Positions 1 to 5,284 of a DNA stretch of 10,478 bases are shown in pieces; the first letter of the stretch is position 1; each line of letters starts with the position of its first letter. The notes under the pieces were generated by a model, which saw only the letters and a list, made by a program, of their open reading frames with translations, did no database searches and was not told where the DNA came from. The DNA comes from Patescibacteria group bacterium (GTDB lineage: Bacteria; Patescibacteriota; Microgenomatia; UBA1400; PJMF01). The stretch covers positions 1 to 10,478 of the forward strand of contig JAHIVL010000047.1 in the NCBI GenBank assembly GCA_018816485.1. Direction: 5' to 3'. Made by a program: the position numbers and the translations under genes.

Positions 1-126
1 ATTGATACCAAATTTGGAAGAATATGGATACAGCAAGGGAATAATTATTCCAGAACTCATTGCATTTATTAGCATAATAAATGCCAAGATCATTAGTGAA
101 CCATTACGCTTTTTGCCTCTAAACAT
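1..126 (-). CDS. MFS-type transporter, N-terminal fragment (runs off the left edge)
   Basis: The first 42 codons are visible, reading leftward from the ATG at 126. A short basic cytoplasmic start (MFRGKKRNG) leads into one long hydrophobic segment (about residues 10-34), which includes MLINAMSSGIIIPLLYPY. A first helix followed by GIIIPLLYPYSSKFG is typical of helix 1 and the first loop of major facilitator superfamily drug or sugar transporters, which would sit in the cytoplasmic membrane. An ATG at 135 overlaps the -10 box, so the start at 126 is preferred: it lies 7 bases after a perfect TATAAT, implying a leaderless message. The gene is divergent from the tRNA pair and belongs to the chromosomal flank, outside the cassette array. 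The family call rests on 42 residues only; substrate is unknown. Confidence 0.6.
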   Translation of the reverse strand, partial: MFRGKKRNGSLMILAFIMLINAMSSGIIIPLLYPYSSKFGIN

Positions 127-133
127 AGAACAC

Positions 134-139
134 ATTATA
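134..139 (-). promoter_or_regulatory. -10 box of the MFS gene (leaderless)
   Basis: A perfect TATAAT is read on the minus strand, with 7 bases between it and the ATG at 126. Transcription would begin at or next to the start codon. No convincing -35 box is visible. Confidence 0.5.
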
Positions 140-162
140 CCTATCAAAAAAATAGTTGTCAG

Positions 163-171
163 TGCTATAAT
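163..171 (+). promoter_or_regulatory. Extended -10 promoter of the tRNA-Leu/tRNA-Pro transcript
   Basis: TGCTATAAT is a perfect extended -10 (TGnTATAAT). The expected start near 178 gives about 30 bases of leader before the mature tRNA-Leu. There is no separate promoter in the 24 bases between the two tRNAs, so they are probably co-transcribed. Confidence 0.55.
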
Positions 172-208
172 ATTACTCTCGTTTGATCAGAAAAAAGTTA
201 AATATTTA

Positions 209-292
209 GCCGCGGTGGCGGAATTGGTAGACGCGCGAGACTTAAAATCTCGTGATAGTAATGTCATGTGGGTTCGATTCCCACCCGCGGCA
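209..292 (+). tRNA. tRNA-Leu (anticodon TAA)
   Basis: The 84-base gene folds as a class II tRNA. The acceptor stem is GCCGCGG paired with CCGCGGC, with discriminator A at 292. The anticodon stem is CGAGA/TCTCG around the loop CTTAAAA, so the anticodon is TAA at 243-245, reading UUA leucine codons. There is a long variable arm and a T arm with GTTCGATTC. CCA is not encoded (ACTTT follows) and must be added after transcription. It lies 24 bases upstream of tRNA-Pro and shares its promoter. It is not disturbed by the repeats that invade its neighbour. Confidence 0.97.
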
Positions 293-316
293 CTTTGTGT
301 TAACATTATAAAAGTT

Positions 317-390
317 CGGGGAGTAGCTCAGATGGCTAGAGCGCGCGGTTTGGGACCGTGAGGCCGCAGGTTCGAGTCCTGTCTCCCCGA
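317..390 (+). tRNA. tRNA-Pro (anticodon TGG), anchor of the cassette array
   Basis: The 74-base gene has acceptor CGGGGAG paired with CTCCCCG and discriminator A at 390. The anticodon stem is CGCGG/CCGTG around TTTGGGA, giving anticodon TGG at 351-353 (proline CCA codons). CCA is not encoded. The T arm (GCAGG TTCGAGT CCTGT) and acceptor 3' strand supply the repeat AGTCCTGTCTCCCCGACA, which recurs four more times downstream. This is the classical position at which tyrosine-recombinase integrative elements enter tRNA genes, leaving the tRNA intact because the incoming element carries a copy of the 3' end. Confidence 0.97.
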
Positions 391-392
391 CA
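375..392 (+). repeat. att0: tRNA-Pro 3'-end core site
   Basis: AGTCCTGTCTCCCCGACA (18 bases) is shared exactly with the ends of B1, B3 and B4 and with one change with B2. Identity begins at A375 in the T loop and stops at A392, two bases beyond the tRNA. It contains GTC-N10-GAC, a small dyad seen in most copies. It is the likely original insertion site of the array. Confidence 0.75.
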
Positions 393-394
393 TT

Positions 395-435
395 AGGTTC
401 TAAGAAAACACCCTTGTGGTGTTTTTTTTGAACCT
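395..435 (+). terminator. Bidirectional terminator T1 after tRNA-Pro
   Basis: The inner stem is AAAACACC (405-412) with GGTGTTTT (418-425) around CTTGT, followed by more T. An outer stem AGGTTC (395-400) pairs with GAACCT (430-435). It should end the tRNA transcript and, read in reverse, also works as an A-run/T-run hairpin. The pairing can extend outwards to AGTCCTGT on the left and ACAGGAC at 446 on the right. Confidence 0.75.
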
Positions 436-445
436 AAATTTGGTA

Positions 446-566
446 ACAGGACGCCCAGTAGCCCAGGCTAGCTTCTCTTGCTTCGCAATTCACCTTCTGC
501 CCGATCAAGCGAGTTTCTAAAAAATATAGAACGAGCCTGACGAGGGTAAGTCCTGTCTCCCCGACA
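446..566 (+). repeat. B1: structured repeat ending in the tRNA-Pro core
   Basis: This 121-base non-coding element starts with ACAGGAC and ends with GTCCTGT CTCCCCGACA. Its ends form an imperfect inverted repeat: ACAGGAC/GTCCTGT, then CCC/GGG, then CAGGCT/AGCCTG. An inner hairpin sits at about 513-533 (GTTTCTA with TAGAAC). It carries no ORF. It is identical to B2 apart from one base, so the duplication is recent. It could act as a folded recombination site, an empty cassette or a small RNA; the conserved ends that coincide with the tRNA core favour a recombination role. Confidence 0.7.
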
Positions 567-605
567 TATATAAAAAATCCACCTTTAGGTGGTTTTTTTA
601 TATAT
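567..605 (+). terminator. Bidirectional terminator T2 between B1 and B2
   Basis: CCACC (579-583) pairs with GGTGG (588-592) around TTTA. ATATATAAAAAA on the left is matched by TTTTTTTATATAT on the right, so it can terminate in both directions. It would also stop leftward transcripts from the 745-1665 gene. An identical copy sits at 4028-4066. Confidence 0.75.
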
Positions 606-617
606 CTTGGGTTTGTT

Positions 618-738
618 ACAGGACGCCCAGTAGCCCAGGCTAGCTTCTCTTGCTTCGCAATTCACCTTCTGCCCGATCAAGCGAGTTTCTAAAAAATATA
701 GAACGAGCCTGACGAGGGTAAGTCCTGTTTCCCCGACA
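618..738 (+). repeat. B2: second copy of the structured repeat
   Basis: 121 bases, one mismatch to B1: T at 730, which changes CTCCCC to TTCCCC inside the tRNA-derived core. It ends only 6 bases before the stop codon of the minus-strand gene at 745, so it forms the left edge of that cassette. T2 plus B2 constitutes a complete gene-free segment between two core sites. Confidence 0.7.
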
Positions 739-744
739 ATATTT

Positions 745-1665
745 TTAAAAAGATTCTACAATAACCCCAGCTTCTTTTAGGATTAGTTCACCATAGTTAT
801 TATCAAATTCTTCTAAATACACAACTTTTTTAATACCGCATCGTACTATTTGTTCAGCACAACCAGCACAAGGCATTGCTGTAACAAATAAAGTTGACTT
901 ATCAAAATTATTACCTCCAGCTTGTATGTAACTTAAAATAGCATCAATTTCTGCATGTGTAGGTCGAGGAAGTTGTTGTTGATGCTCATAAGTGTTTGTA
1001 TTTATGAAATTAACATCACCAGAAACTATTGGATGATAATTTATACCTTTAGATAAAACTAAGCTAAGTTCTTCATCAACTAAAAAAGCTGCCATTTTTC
1101 TTCCAGCTAGTGAATTTTCTGCATGTGCTAATAACTTTGTTTTTATTTGATTTAAATCTATTGCTTCAGTTTGAACCATTGTATAAGGACTTAAAATTCT
1201 TTCAATTATTTGAGTTGTCGATATCTCATTACTTTGTCTTGGAATTGAAGAAATTGATAATTCTGGAAATGCGCTAACAAGCAGTGATATTTCTGCTTGT
1301 TTTTCTGGCGATGGTTTTTCACCTGAAGAGAATACTACTGTTTTGGGTTTAATTTTTGAAATCATTTCAGGAGTGTAACCAGTGATATCCAAAAAAGCAT
1401 AGTCCACACTTTCCAGTTCTGTAATGACAACCAACCTCTCTTCAGGAGTTAAGATAGGTCTTCCGGGTTTTGAGTTAGGAACTCTAACTCCTACAGCTAA
1501 TGAATTACCTAAATTTCTACAAGCACGTAAAAATTTTACATGTGAGTAATGAAGTAAATCCCAATAACCAGTTACTAAAGTAACTTCTCTTTCATTAAAA
1601 GGCAGTTTTTTCTCTAAAGAAAATATCTTTTTACTTTCATATTGTTGTATCAACTCTTTTGGCAT
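745..1665 (-). CDS. Cytidylyltransferase-like / deoxycytidylate deaminase-like fusion protein
   Basis: The protein has 306 residues in two recognisable enzyme domains. Residues about 28-158 look like a cytidylyl/adenylyltransferase Rossmann domain. GYWDLLHYSH (33-42) holds the HxxH nucleotide-binding motif (H39, H42; the usual glycine before the second His is Ser), and ISTTQII (148-154) matches the ISSTxI signature. Residues about 177-306 look like a zinc-dependent CMP/dCMP deaminase: HAE at 237-239 supplies a zinc ligand and catalytic Glu, and PCAGC at 265-269 supplies C266 and C269, followed by GIKKVVYLEEF. Deaminases of this family convert (d)CMP to (d)UMP; the transferase half would join a nucleotide to a phosphorylated small molecule. 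The true substrates are unknown. Both active sites look intact. The start lies 5 bases after TATAAT, with no Shine-Dalgarno site. The gene fills one cassette (B2 to A1), facing the tRNAs. Confidence 0.8.
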   Translation of the reverse strand: MPKELIQQYESKKIFSLEKKLPFNEREVTLVTGYWDLLHYSHVKFLRACRNLGNSLAVGVRVPNSKPGRPILTPEERLVVITELESVDYAFLDITGYTPEMISKIKPKTVVFSSGEKPSPEKQAEISLLVSAFPELSISSIPRQSNEISTTQIIERILSPYTMVQTEAIDLNQIKTKLLAHAENSLAGRKMAAFLVDEELSLVLSKGINYHPIVSGDVNFINTNTYEHQQQLPRPTHAEIDAILSYIQAGGNNFDKSTLFVTAMPCAGCAEQIVRCGIKKVVYLEEFDNNYGELILKEAGVIVESF

Positions 1666-1670
1666 AATAG

Positions 1671-1676
1671 ATTATA
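1671..1676 (-). promoter_or_regulatory. -10 box of the transferase-deaminase gene
   Basis: TATAAT on the minus strand is 5 bases before the ATG at 1665. An overlapping alternative, TGATACAAT, begins slightly further upstream and would give a start about 4 bases earlier. Either way the leader is absent or nearly so. Confidence 0.45.
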
Positions 1677-1709
1677 TTGTATCAAATGAAGTCAATATGG
1701 TTGAAAAAT

Positions 1710-1739
1710 AAGTTCCAACATCGTCCCATACCGCCGACA
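1710..1739 (+). repeat. A1 site
   Basis: First of seven 30-base A sites: AAGTTCCAACATC, GTCCCATA, the variable pair CC, then GCCGACA. Aligned to the tRNA core, 12 of 18 bases match, including GTCC and the end CCGACA. It separates the minus-strand deaminase gene from the plus-strand propeller gene and is followed at once by terminator T3. Confidence 0.75.
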
Positions 1740-1743
1740 CTGT

Positions 1744-1778
1744 ATTTAAAGACCTATTTATAGGTCTTTTTTTTAAAT
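1744..1778 (+). terminator. Bidirectional terminator T3 after A1
   Basis: AGACCTA (1750-1756) pairs with TAGGTCT (1761-1767) around TTTA, followed by a T run. ATTTAA on the left pairs with TTAAAT on the right. The core hairpin is the same as T4 at 4172-4197, which follows a B-type site, showing that one terminator family sits next to both site families. Confidence 0.7.
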
Positions 1779-1826
1779 ATATTTATTCCTATTGTAAGTT
1801 AATTCGTAAATTGAGACTATATATTT

Positions 1827-3200
1827 ATGGAAAATTCTAAGTTAGACAATAAAACTATCAAAAATGAGAATATTGAAGAAGAGATAGTGGTTGAAAATAG
1901 CACAAGTACAGAGCACGAAAAAAGCTGGGGAAACACTTTGATCAACCCATTTTTTCTTCTTGCGATCATTGTTATTATATTAATTGCATTTTTATACTCA
2001 CTATTAGGCAAAGATAGAATCTCTAAATCTGAAAACAAACCTGTTTTTGATGTACTAACCGTTTCCGACGATTCCAAAAAAATACCCGATCAATTAGAAA
2101 GTTTTTTTGAGCTAGGAGATTGGAAAGAAGACATCGAGGCGATATTTTTCTATCAAATGTATGACAAATCTGGTGAGATTTGGGCAATGGAAACTAATGG
2201 TGAAAAATTTAAACTATTGGGACAAAAAGATGAGAATGAACGCCCAAATATAGTTGCAATAAACTGGAGTCCTGACGGAAAAAAATTTGCATTCCTTGCA
2301 GACTTTGTTAATCAACGTAATAAAAAGAGTGGAATGTATATATATGACTCACAACAACAAAAAATTGTAAGTTTTAGAACTAGCTCAAATTTAGTGCCAA
2401 GAGAAGCCCCTTCATCGACAACATACCGATCCTGGTCGAATGATAGTCGATATTTTGCATATATTGATGCTGTCAGCAATAGTAACAGTCCGATTTTGAT
2501 CTACGATACTCAAGAAAACACTTATATTAATGCTCTTACTGCTAGTGGAGAAAACACTAAGGGACCACTTTTTTGGAATGATCAATACGATCTTTATTTT
2601 ATATCTTTTACACCAATAAAGTATTGCAATAGTCCTGGGCAATGTGAAATAAGAGAACAAAGCATGAAAGAGGCAATTTTTAGCGTTCAAAAATATAATT
2701 TAGTGAATAGAGAAACAGAAATAGTCTATTCTAAAAAACTGACTAATGGTGGACTAGATGCTTTTCTTTTAAATAAAGAGAAGGAGGAAATTTTCTTCCA
2801 TGGAAGACAAAACTCACCTACTGACTTAGGTTATGATAAAATTCCTTTATATAAACTCGACTTAAATTCCGAACAAATTAGCGAGTATGCTACAAATATT
2901 AGTTTGAGCGGGGGAATGCAATTATCTCCGAATAATAAATTTATTGCTGTTACTTCAGAATTTGGGATGTTTCCAGAGACTAAGATATATTCTATTCCTG
3001 ACTTTAAATTAATTTTTGAAACTGGAGATAACTCAGATATAATTTCATTTATGGATTGGCTAAATAGCGAAACAATCATAATTAGCAAAGACGATATGAT
3101 TTACACAAGAAATCTCAATACTGGTAAAGGTGATGTGTATTTTCAAGAACGGACAATAATGTCAATTCGTCCTAAAACAAACTCTCGCATAGATAACTAA
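1827..3200 (+). CDS. Membrane-anchored TolB/WD40-like beta-propeller protein
   Basis: The protein has 457 residues. An acidic N-terminal tail of about 33 residues precedes one transmembrane helix at about 41-60 (PFFLLAIIVIILIAFLYSLL) and a large domain that should lie outside the membrane. That domain shows repeats of the PD40/TolB type: WSPDGKKFAFLADF (147-160), SWSNDSRYFAYID (about 202-214), LSPNNKFIAVTSEF and a final DWLNSETIIISKDD. Each strand pattern is followed by a YIYD or LIYDT-like blade edge. Such propellers usually bind proteins or sugars; no catalytic residues are evident. A clear promoter is lacking: TATATA and TATATT overlap 1818-1825, almost touching the ATG, so a leaderless message is possible. 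It is the only gene of its cassette (A1 to A2) and the longest in the array. Its function is not known. Confidence 0.7.
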   Translation: MENSKLDNKTIKNENIEEEIVVENSTSTEHEKSWGNTLINPFFLLAIIVIILIAFLYSLLGKDRISKSENKPVFDVLTVSDDSKKIPDQLESFFELGDWKEDIEAIFFYQMYDKSGEIWAMETNGEKFKLLGQKDENERPNIVAINWSPDGKKFAFLADFVNQRNKKSGMYIYDSQQQKIVSFRTSSNLVPREAPSSTTYRSWSNDSRYFAYIDAVSNSNSPILIYDTQENTYINALTASGENTKGPLFWNDQYDLYFISFTPIKYCNSPGQCEIREQSMKEAIFSVQKYNLVNRETEIVYSKKLTNGGLDAFLLNKEKEEIFFHGRQNSPTDLGYDKIPLYKLDLNSEQISEYATNISLSGGMQLSPNNKFIAVTSEFGMFPETKIYSIPDFKLIFETGDNSDIISFMDWLNSETIIISKDDMIYTRNLNTGKGDVYFQERTIMSIRPKTNSRIDN

Positions 3201-3252
3201 TAGCAATACTATCTTTTAGTATATAGCTATCCAGATTTATGAAACCCGAAAT

Positions 3253-3282
3253 AAGTTCCAACATCGTCCCATATGGCCGACA
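3253..3282 (+). repeat. A2 site
   Basis: Identical to A4 over all 30 bases, with the variable pair TG giving CATATGGCCGACA. It is not followed by a terminator hairpin. Instead TTTCACTTGA starts at the fifth base after its end (3287-3296), exactly as after A5. Confidence 0.75.
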
Positions 3283-3327
3283 AAAGTTTCACTTGAGGAA
3301 ATAATCCAAAATTTAGACCAACAGAAA

Positions 3328-3343
3328 ACAGGACTTGGAACTT
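3328..3343 (+). repeat. Composite left-end half site (ACAGGAC + TTGGAACTT)
   Basis: ACAGGACTTGGAACTT joins the left arm of the B elements (ACAGGAC) to the reverse complement of the A-site start (AAGTTCCAA). It approximates an inverted A site lacking four bases (ATGGGAC-GATG-TTGGAACTT). With A3 it would give the 3379-3975 cassette terminal inverted repeats. A weaker counterpart, TTGGAAACT, follows A5 at 7818-7826. Confidence 0.45.
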
Positions 3344-3363
3344 TATTCAAACCAAAAATATCA

Positions 3364-3372
3364 TGATATACT
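3364..3372 (+). promoter_or_regulatory. Extended -10 promoter of the 3379 gene (leaderless)
   Basis: TGATATACT lies 6 bases before the ATG at 3379. The identical nine bases with the same 6-base gap precede the alpha/beta hydrolase gene at 8557 on the other strand. Confidence 0.55.
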
Positions 3373-3378
3373 TTTACA

Positions 3379-3975
3379 ATGATGAAAAAATCTCGTGAAT
3401 TACCTCCGGAATTATTTATAGAAGATCCAAAAGAAAAAGACCTAAAGCCAGGCTATGTACCTGAAAGATGGTTAAATATAGAAAACGCCCAAGTTGCTGT
3501 TTGGCAACAAGCATTAGAAGAAAACATTAGCGAAAGAAAAAGTGAAGAAACTGAAGATGCATTGAGAGAAAGAGAAGAGTTGATTCAGCATCATTTAGAT
3601 GAATATTTCCTACCTCCATCATTTGAAAATGGACCATATGCAAATTCTTGGCACAGAAATTTAAATGAGATTTTAAACAGAATTATAGATTTAGAAGCAG
3701 AATCTGAAAATTTACCAGAAAAAGATGAGAGAATCACATTTTCAGGAGGAAAACTAGAAAAAAGGTTTGCCATCTTAGATTGGCTAAGAAAAAAAATATT
3801 TGCATCATTGCCCGAGGGTGCAGAATTTACTGAAAAACAAATTGAAGATATGTTTAATAATATTTCTCAAGAACAAATGAGCATATTAAGACAAGAATTA
3901 ATTAATTCTGGATTACTAATTCAAGCTAAAACTTCACAAGAGCGGTGGATACAAACTATTGAAGATAATAAGTAA
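3379..3975 (+). CDS. Unrecognised acidic cytoplasmic protein with a possible winged-helix C-terminus
   Basis: The protein has 198 residues, is highly charged and has no signal peptide or membrane segment. The middle (about 50-110) is rich in Glu, Lys and Arg and probably helical. The C-terminal part has the pattern FASLPEGAEFTEKQIEDMF followed by LRQELINSGLLIQAKTS and ERWI. That pattern resembles small winged-helix modules of the DUF2087 kind, in which a helix marked by xEkqI is followed by a recognition helix and a beta wing; this is a resemblance only. Two adjacent ATG codons (3379, 3382) are both possible; the first is 6 bases after the extended -10 box, and there is no Shine-Dalgarno site. 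It stands alone between A2 and A3 and may be flanked by terminal inverted repeats. Confidence 0.6.
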   Translation: MMKKSRELPPELFIEDPKEKDLKPGYVPERWLNIENAQVAVWQQALEENISERKSEETEDALREREELIQHHLDEYFLPPSFENGPYANSWHRNLNEILNRIIDLEAESENLPEKDERITFSGGKLEKRFAILDWLRKKIFASLPEGAEFTEKQIEDMFNNISQEQMSILRQELINSGLLIQAKTSQERWIQTIEDNK

Positions 3976-3997
3976 GTTTAAAATTATTTCCTTAAAT

Positions 3998-4027
3998 AAG
4001 TTCCGACATCGTCCCATACTGCCGACA
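3998..4027 (+). repeat. A3 site
   Basis: A 30-base A site with one internal change (AAGTTCCGACAT) and variable pair CT. From its CCGACA onwards the sequence is identical to that following B1 for 71 bases, so this site marks a recombination joint between the two families. Confidence 0.75.
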
Positions 4028-4092
4028 TATATAAAAAATCCACCTTTAGGTGGTTTTTTTATATATCTTGGGTTTGTTACAGGACGCCCAGT
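4022..4092 (+). repeat. 71-bp perfect duplication of 561-631
   Basis: The segment runs from CCGACA through the terminator and ACAGGACGCCCAGT and is identical in both places. Upstream of CCGACA one copy has the tRNA-type core (B1) and the other an A site (A3). Downstream, B2 and B3 diverge where B3 lacks 39 bases. Confidence 0.85.
4028..4066 (+). terminator. Bidirectional terminator, copy of T2
   Basis: CCACC (4040-4044) and GGTGG (4049-4053) pair around TTTA. The flanking A-run and T-run extend the stem to ATATAT on both sides. It ends transcription leaving the 3379 gene. Confidence 0.75.
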
Positions 4093-4165
4093 GCCCGATC
4101 AAGTGAGCTTCAATAAATTTTTATAAATTGTGAACATGACGAGGGTAAGTCCTGTCTCCCCGACA
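4079..4165 (+). repeat. B3: short form of the structured repeat
   Basis: This 87-base version keeps both ends (ACAGGACGCCCAGT and GACGAGGGTAAGTCCTGT plus CTCCCCGACA) but lacks 39 bases after CCCAGT, including the CAGGCT arm. Its inner hairpin has different bases from B1 yet still pairs (TTCA..AAATTT with AAATT..TGAA). This suggests the fold matters more than the sequence. Confidence 0.7.
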
Positions 4166-4171
4166 CTGTTG

Positions 4172-4197
4172 AAAAGACCTATTTATAGGTCTTTTTT
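4172..4197 (+). terminator. Terminator T4 after B3
   Basis: AGACCTA (4175-4181) and TAGGTCT (4186-4192) pair around TTTA, preceded by an A run and followed by six T. Same core as T3. Confidence 0.7.
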
Positions 4198-4217
4198 ATA
4201 AATACCAAATAATATAG

Positions 4218-4223
4218 TATAAT
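4218..4223 (+). promoter_or_regulatory. -10 box of the HAD hydrolase gene
   Basis: TATAAT lies 64 bases before the chosen ATG at 4288, so this gene would have a real leader of nearly 60 bases, unlike most of its neighbours. The ATG at 4222 overlaps the box itself and is therefore an unlikely start. Confidence 0.45.
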
Positions 4224-4287
4224 GTCCAGTGCTATATTTAACGCTATTATTTTTGAATCCAAATACAATATGAAGGGTAATTTTAAT

Positions 4288-4920
4288 ATGGGAAATAAAT
4301 TGATACTATTTGATATTGATCATACACTTCTAAACACAACTAAGATGGTTTCAAATTTTACAAATTTAATTATAAAAAAGTCTAACTTAACTGAAGAAGA
4401 GGTTATTAAATTAACTTCGAATTACACATCAAGTCTGCCACACGTCACTTATTTTGATTTCACCTTTTTGATTCAAACACTAAATCTTGCAGACAAACAA
4501 ACCAAACAAATTTTATCAGAATATAAAAATAATTTTGAACTATATCCTAAGTATGATCAGGTCAACAAAGTTTTAAGCGAATTAAACATTCTTGGTTATA
4601 GCTTGGGAATTTTTTCTGAGGGAGTACCATCTTTCCAAATCAACAAATTAAAGAATCTAAAAATAGATGAGTTTATTGAGAATCAATACACATATATAAC
4701 CCAATCAAAAAGAAGTGAATCTTTTCTAAGCTCATTGCCTAAAAGTGTTATCGTTGATGATAACATTGATATAGTAAACTTAATAAATAATCATGGAAAA
4801 CATTACCCTATACATATAAATAGAAAAGGGAAATTGTATACTATTGAAAAATCATCATTAATTAAAGGAATAACTTCTATTAATTCGCTAAGTGAGCTGG
4901 TCGATATTTTGGTAAAATAG
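4288..4920 (+). CDS. HAD-superfamily hydrolase (phosphatase-like)
   Basis: The protein has 210 residues from the ATG at 4288. That start has AAGGGT 9 bases upstream and puts the first beta strand at the N-terminus; in-frame ATGs at 4222 and 4270 are less likely. All four haloacid-dehalogenase motifs are visible: DIDHT at 9-13 (D9 nucleophile, D11 acid/base), the motif II Ser in GIFSEG (S110), the motif III Lys (K141 in QSKRS) and VIVDDN (D157, D158) for magnesium. The helical cap lies at about 18-85, as in subfamily I enzymes that hydrolyse small phosphorylated metabolites. The substrate cannot be told. It is the single gene of the cassette between B3/T4 and A4, soluble and cytoplasmic. The gene is intact and of normal length for the family. 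Confidence 0.85.
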   Translation: MGNKLILFDIDHTLLNTTKMVSNFTNLIIKKSNLTEEEVIKLTSNYTSSLPHVTYFDFTFLIQTLNLADKQTKQILSEYKNNFELYPKYDQVNKVLSELNILGYSLGIFSEGVPSFQINKLKNLKIDEFIENQYTYITQSKRSESFLSSLPKSVIVDDNIDIVNLINNHGKHYPIHINRKGKLYTIEKSSLIKGITSINSLSELVDILVK

Positions 4921-4959
4921 TTTCAGAGTAACAAATAATCGTATTTTTTTATTTAAGAT

Positions 4960-4989
4960 AAGTTCCAACATCGTCCCATATGGCCGACA
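4960..4989 (+). repeat. A4 site
   Basis: Identical to A2. It follows the HAD gene by 39 bases and is followed at once by T5 and B4. The stretch CGTCC...AAAGTAAAAAA.GCAGACTT pairs with its mirror on the far side of T5 (AAGTCTG...ACTTT...CAGGACG). Confidence 0.75.
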
Positions 4990-5030
4990 AAGTAAAAAAT
5001 GCAGACTTTTAAGTCTGTTTTTTTTACTTT
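4990..5030 (+). terminator. Bidirectional terminator T5 after A4
   Basis: CAGACTT (5002-5008) and AAGTCTG (5011-5017) pair around TT. AAAGTAAAAAA and TTTTTTTACTTT extend the stem symmetrically. Confidence 0.75.
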
Positions 5031-5042
5031 ATTGGGTAAGTT

Positions 5043-5181
5043 GCAGGACGTCACGTAGCCCAGGCTAGCTTCTCTTGCTTCGCAATTCACCTTCTGCCCG
5101 ATCAAGCGAGTTTCAAAAAAATATAGAACGAGCATGACGAGGGCGAAGTGCCCTGTGGGTGTAAGTCCTGTCTCCCCGACA
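5043..5181 (+). repeat. B4: long, diverged copy of the structured repeat
   Basis: 139 bases, beginning GCAGGACGTCACG in place of ACAGGACGCCCAG. The middle matches B1 closely. About 18 extra bases (CGAAGTGCCCTGTGGGTG) are inserted after GACGAGGG and can form GGGC/GCCC. The end keeps the exact 18-base tRNA-Pro core (5164-5181). Confidence 0.7.
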
Positions 5182-5185
5182 AGAT

Positions 5186-5216
5186 GAAAAAATCACCTTT
5201 AGGTGGTTTTTTTATT
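5186..5216 (+). terminator. Terminator T6 after B4
   Basis: ATCACC (5192-5197) and GGTGGT (5202-5207) pair around TTTA (one T-G wobble), flanked by an A run and a T run. Related to T2. Confidence 0.7.
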
Positions 5217-5284
5217 TTAAAAAAATTTTAAATTTAACCAACAGGAAGCTGGTCTTAAAACTAGTTTATAGTTAAAAAGAATCA

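Noticed and set aside
2..361. Open frame across the MFS start and both tRNAs on the plus strand
   Set aside because: It runs through two clear tRNA genes and antisense to a plausible transporter; no promoter or ribosome site.
3206..3222. ATACTA/TAGTAT hairpin after the propeller gene
   Set aside because: Only A-T pairs dominate the stem and no T tract follows; too weak to call a terminator.
4953..5135. Minus-strand frame of 60 codons over A4, T5 and B4
   Set aside because: It translates repeats and a terminator hairpin; non-coding repeat explains the sequence.
446..5181. Repeats considered as a CRISPR array
   Set aside because: Spacers would be hundreds to thousands of bases and contain genes; repeat copies vary in length; no cas genes.
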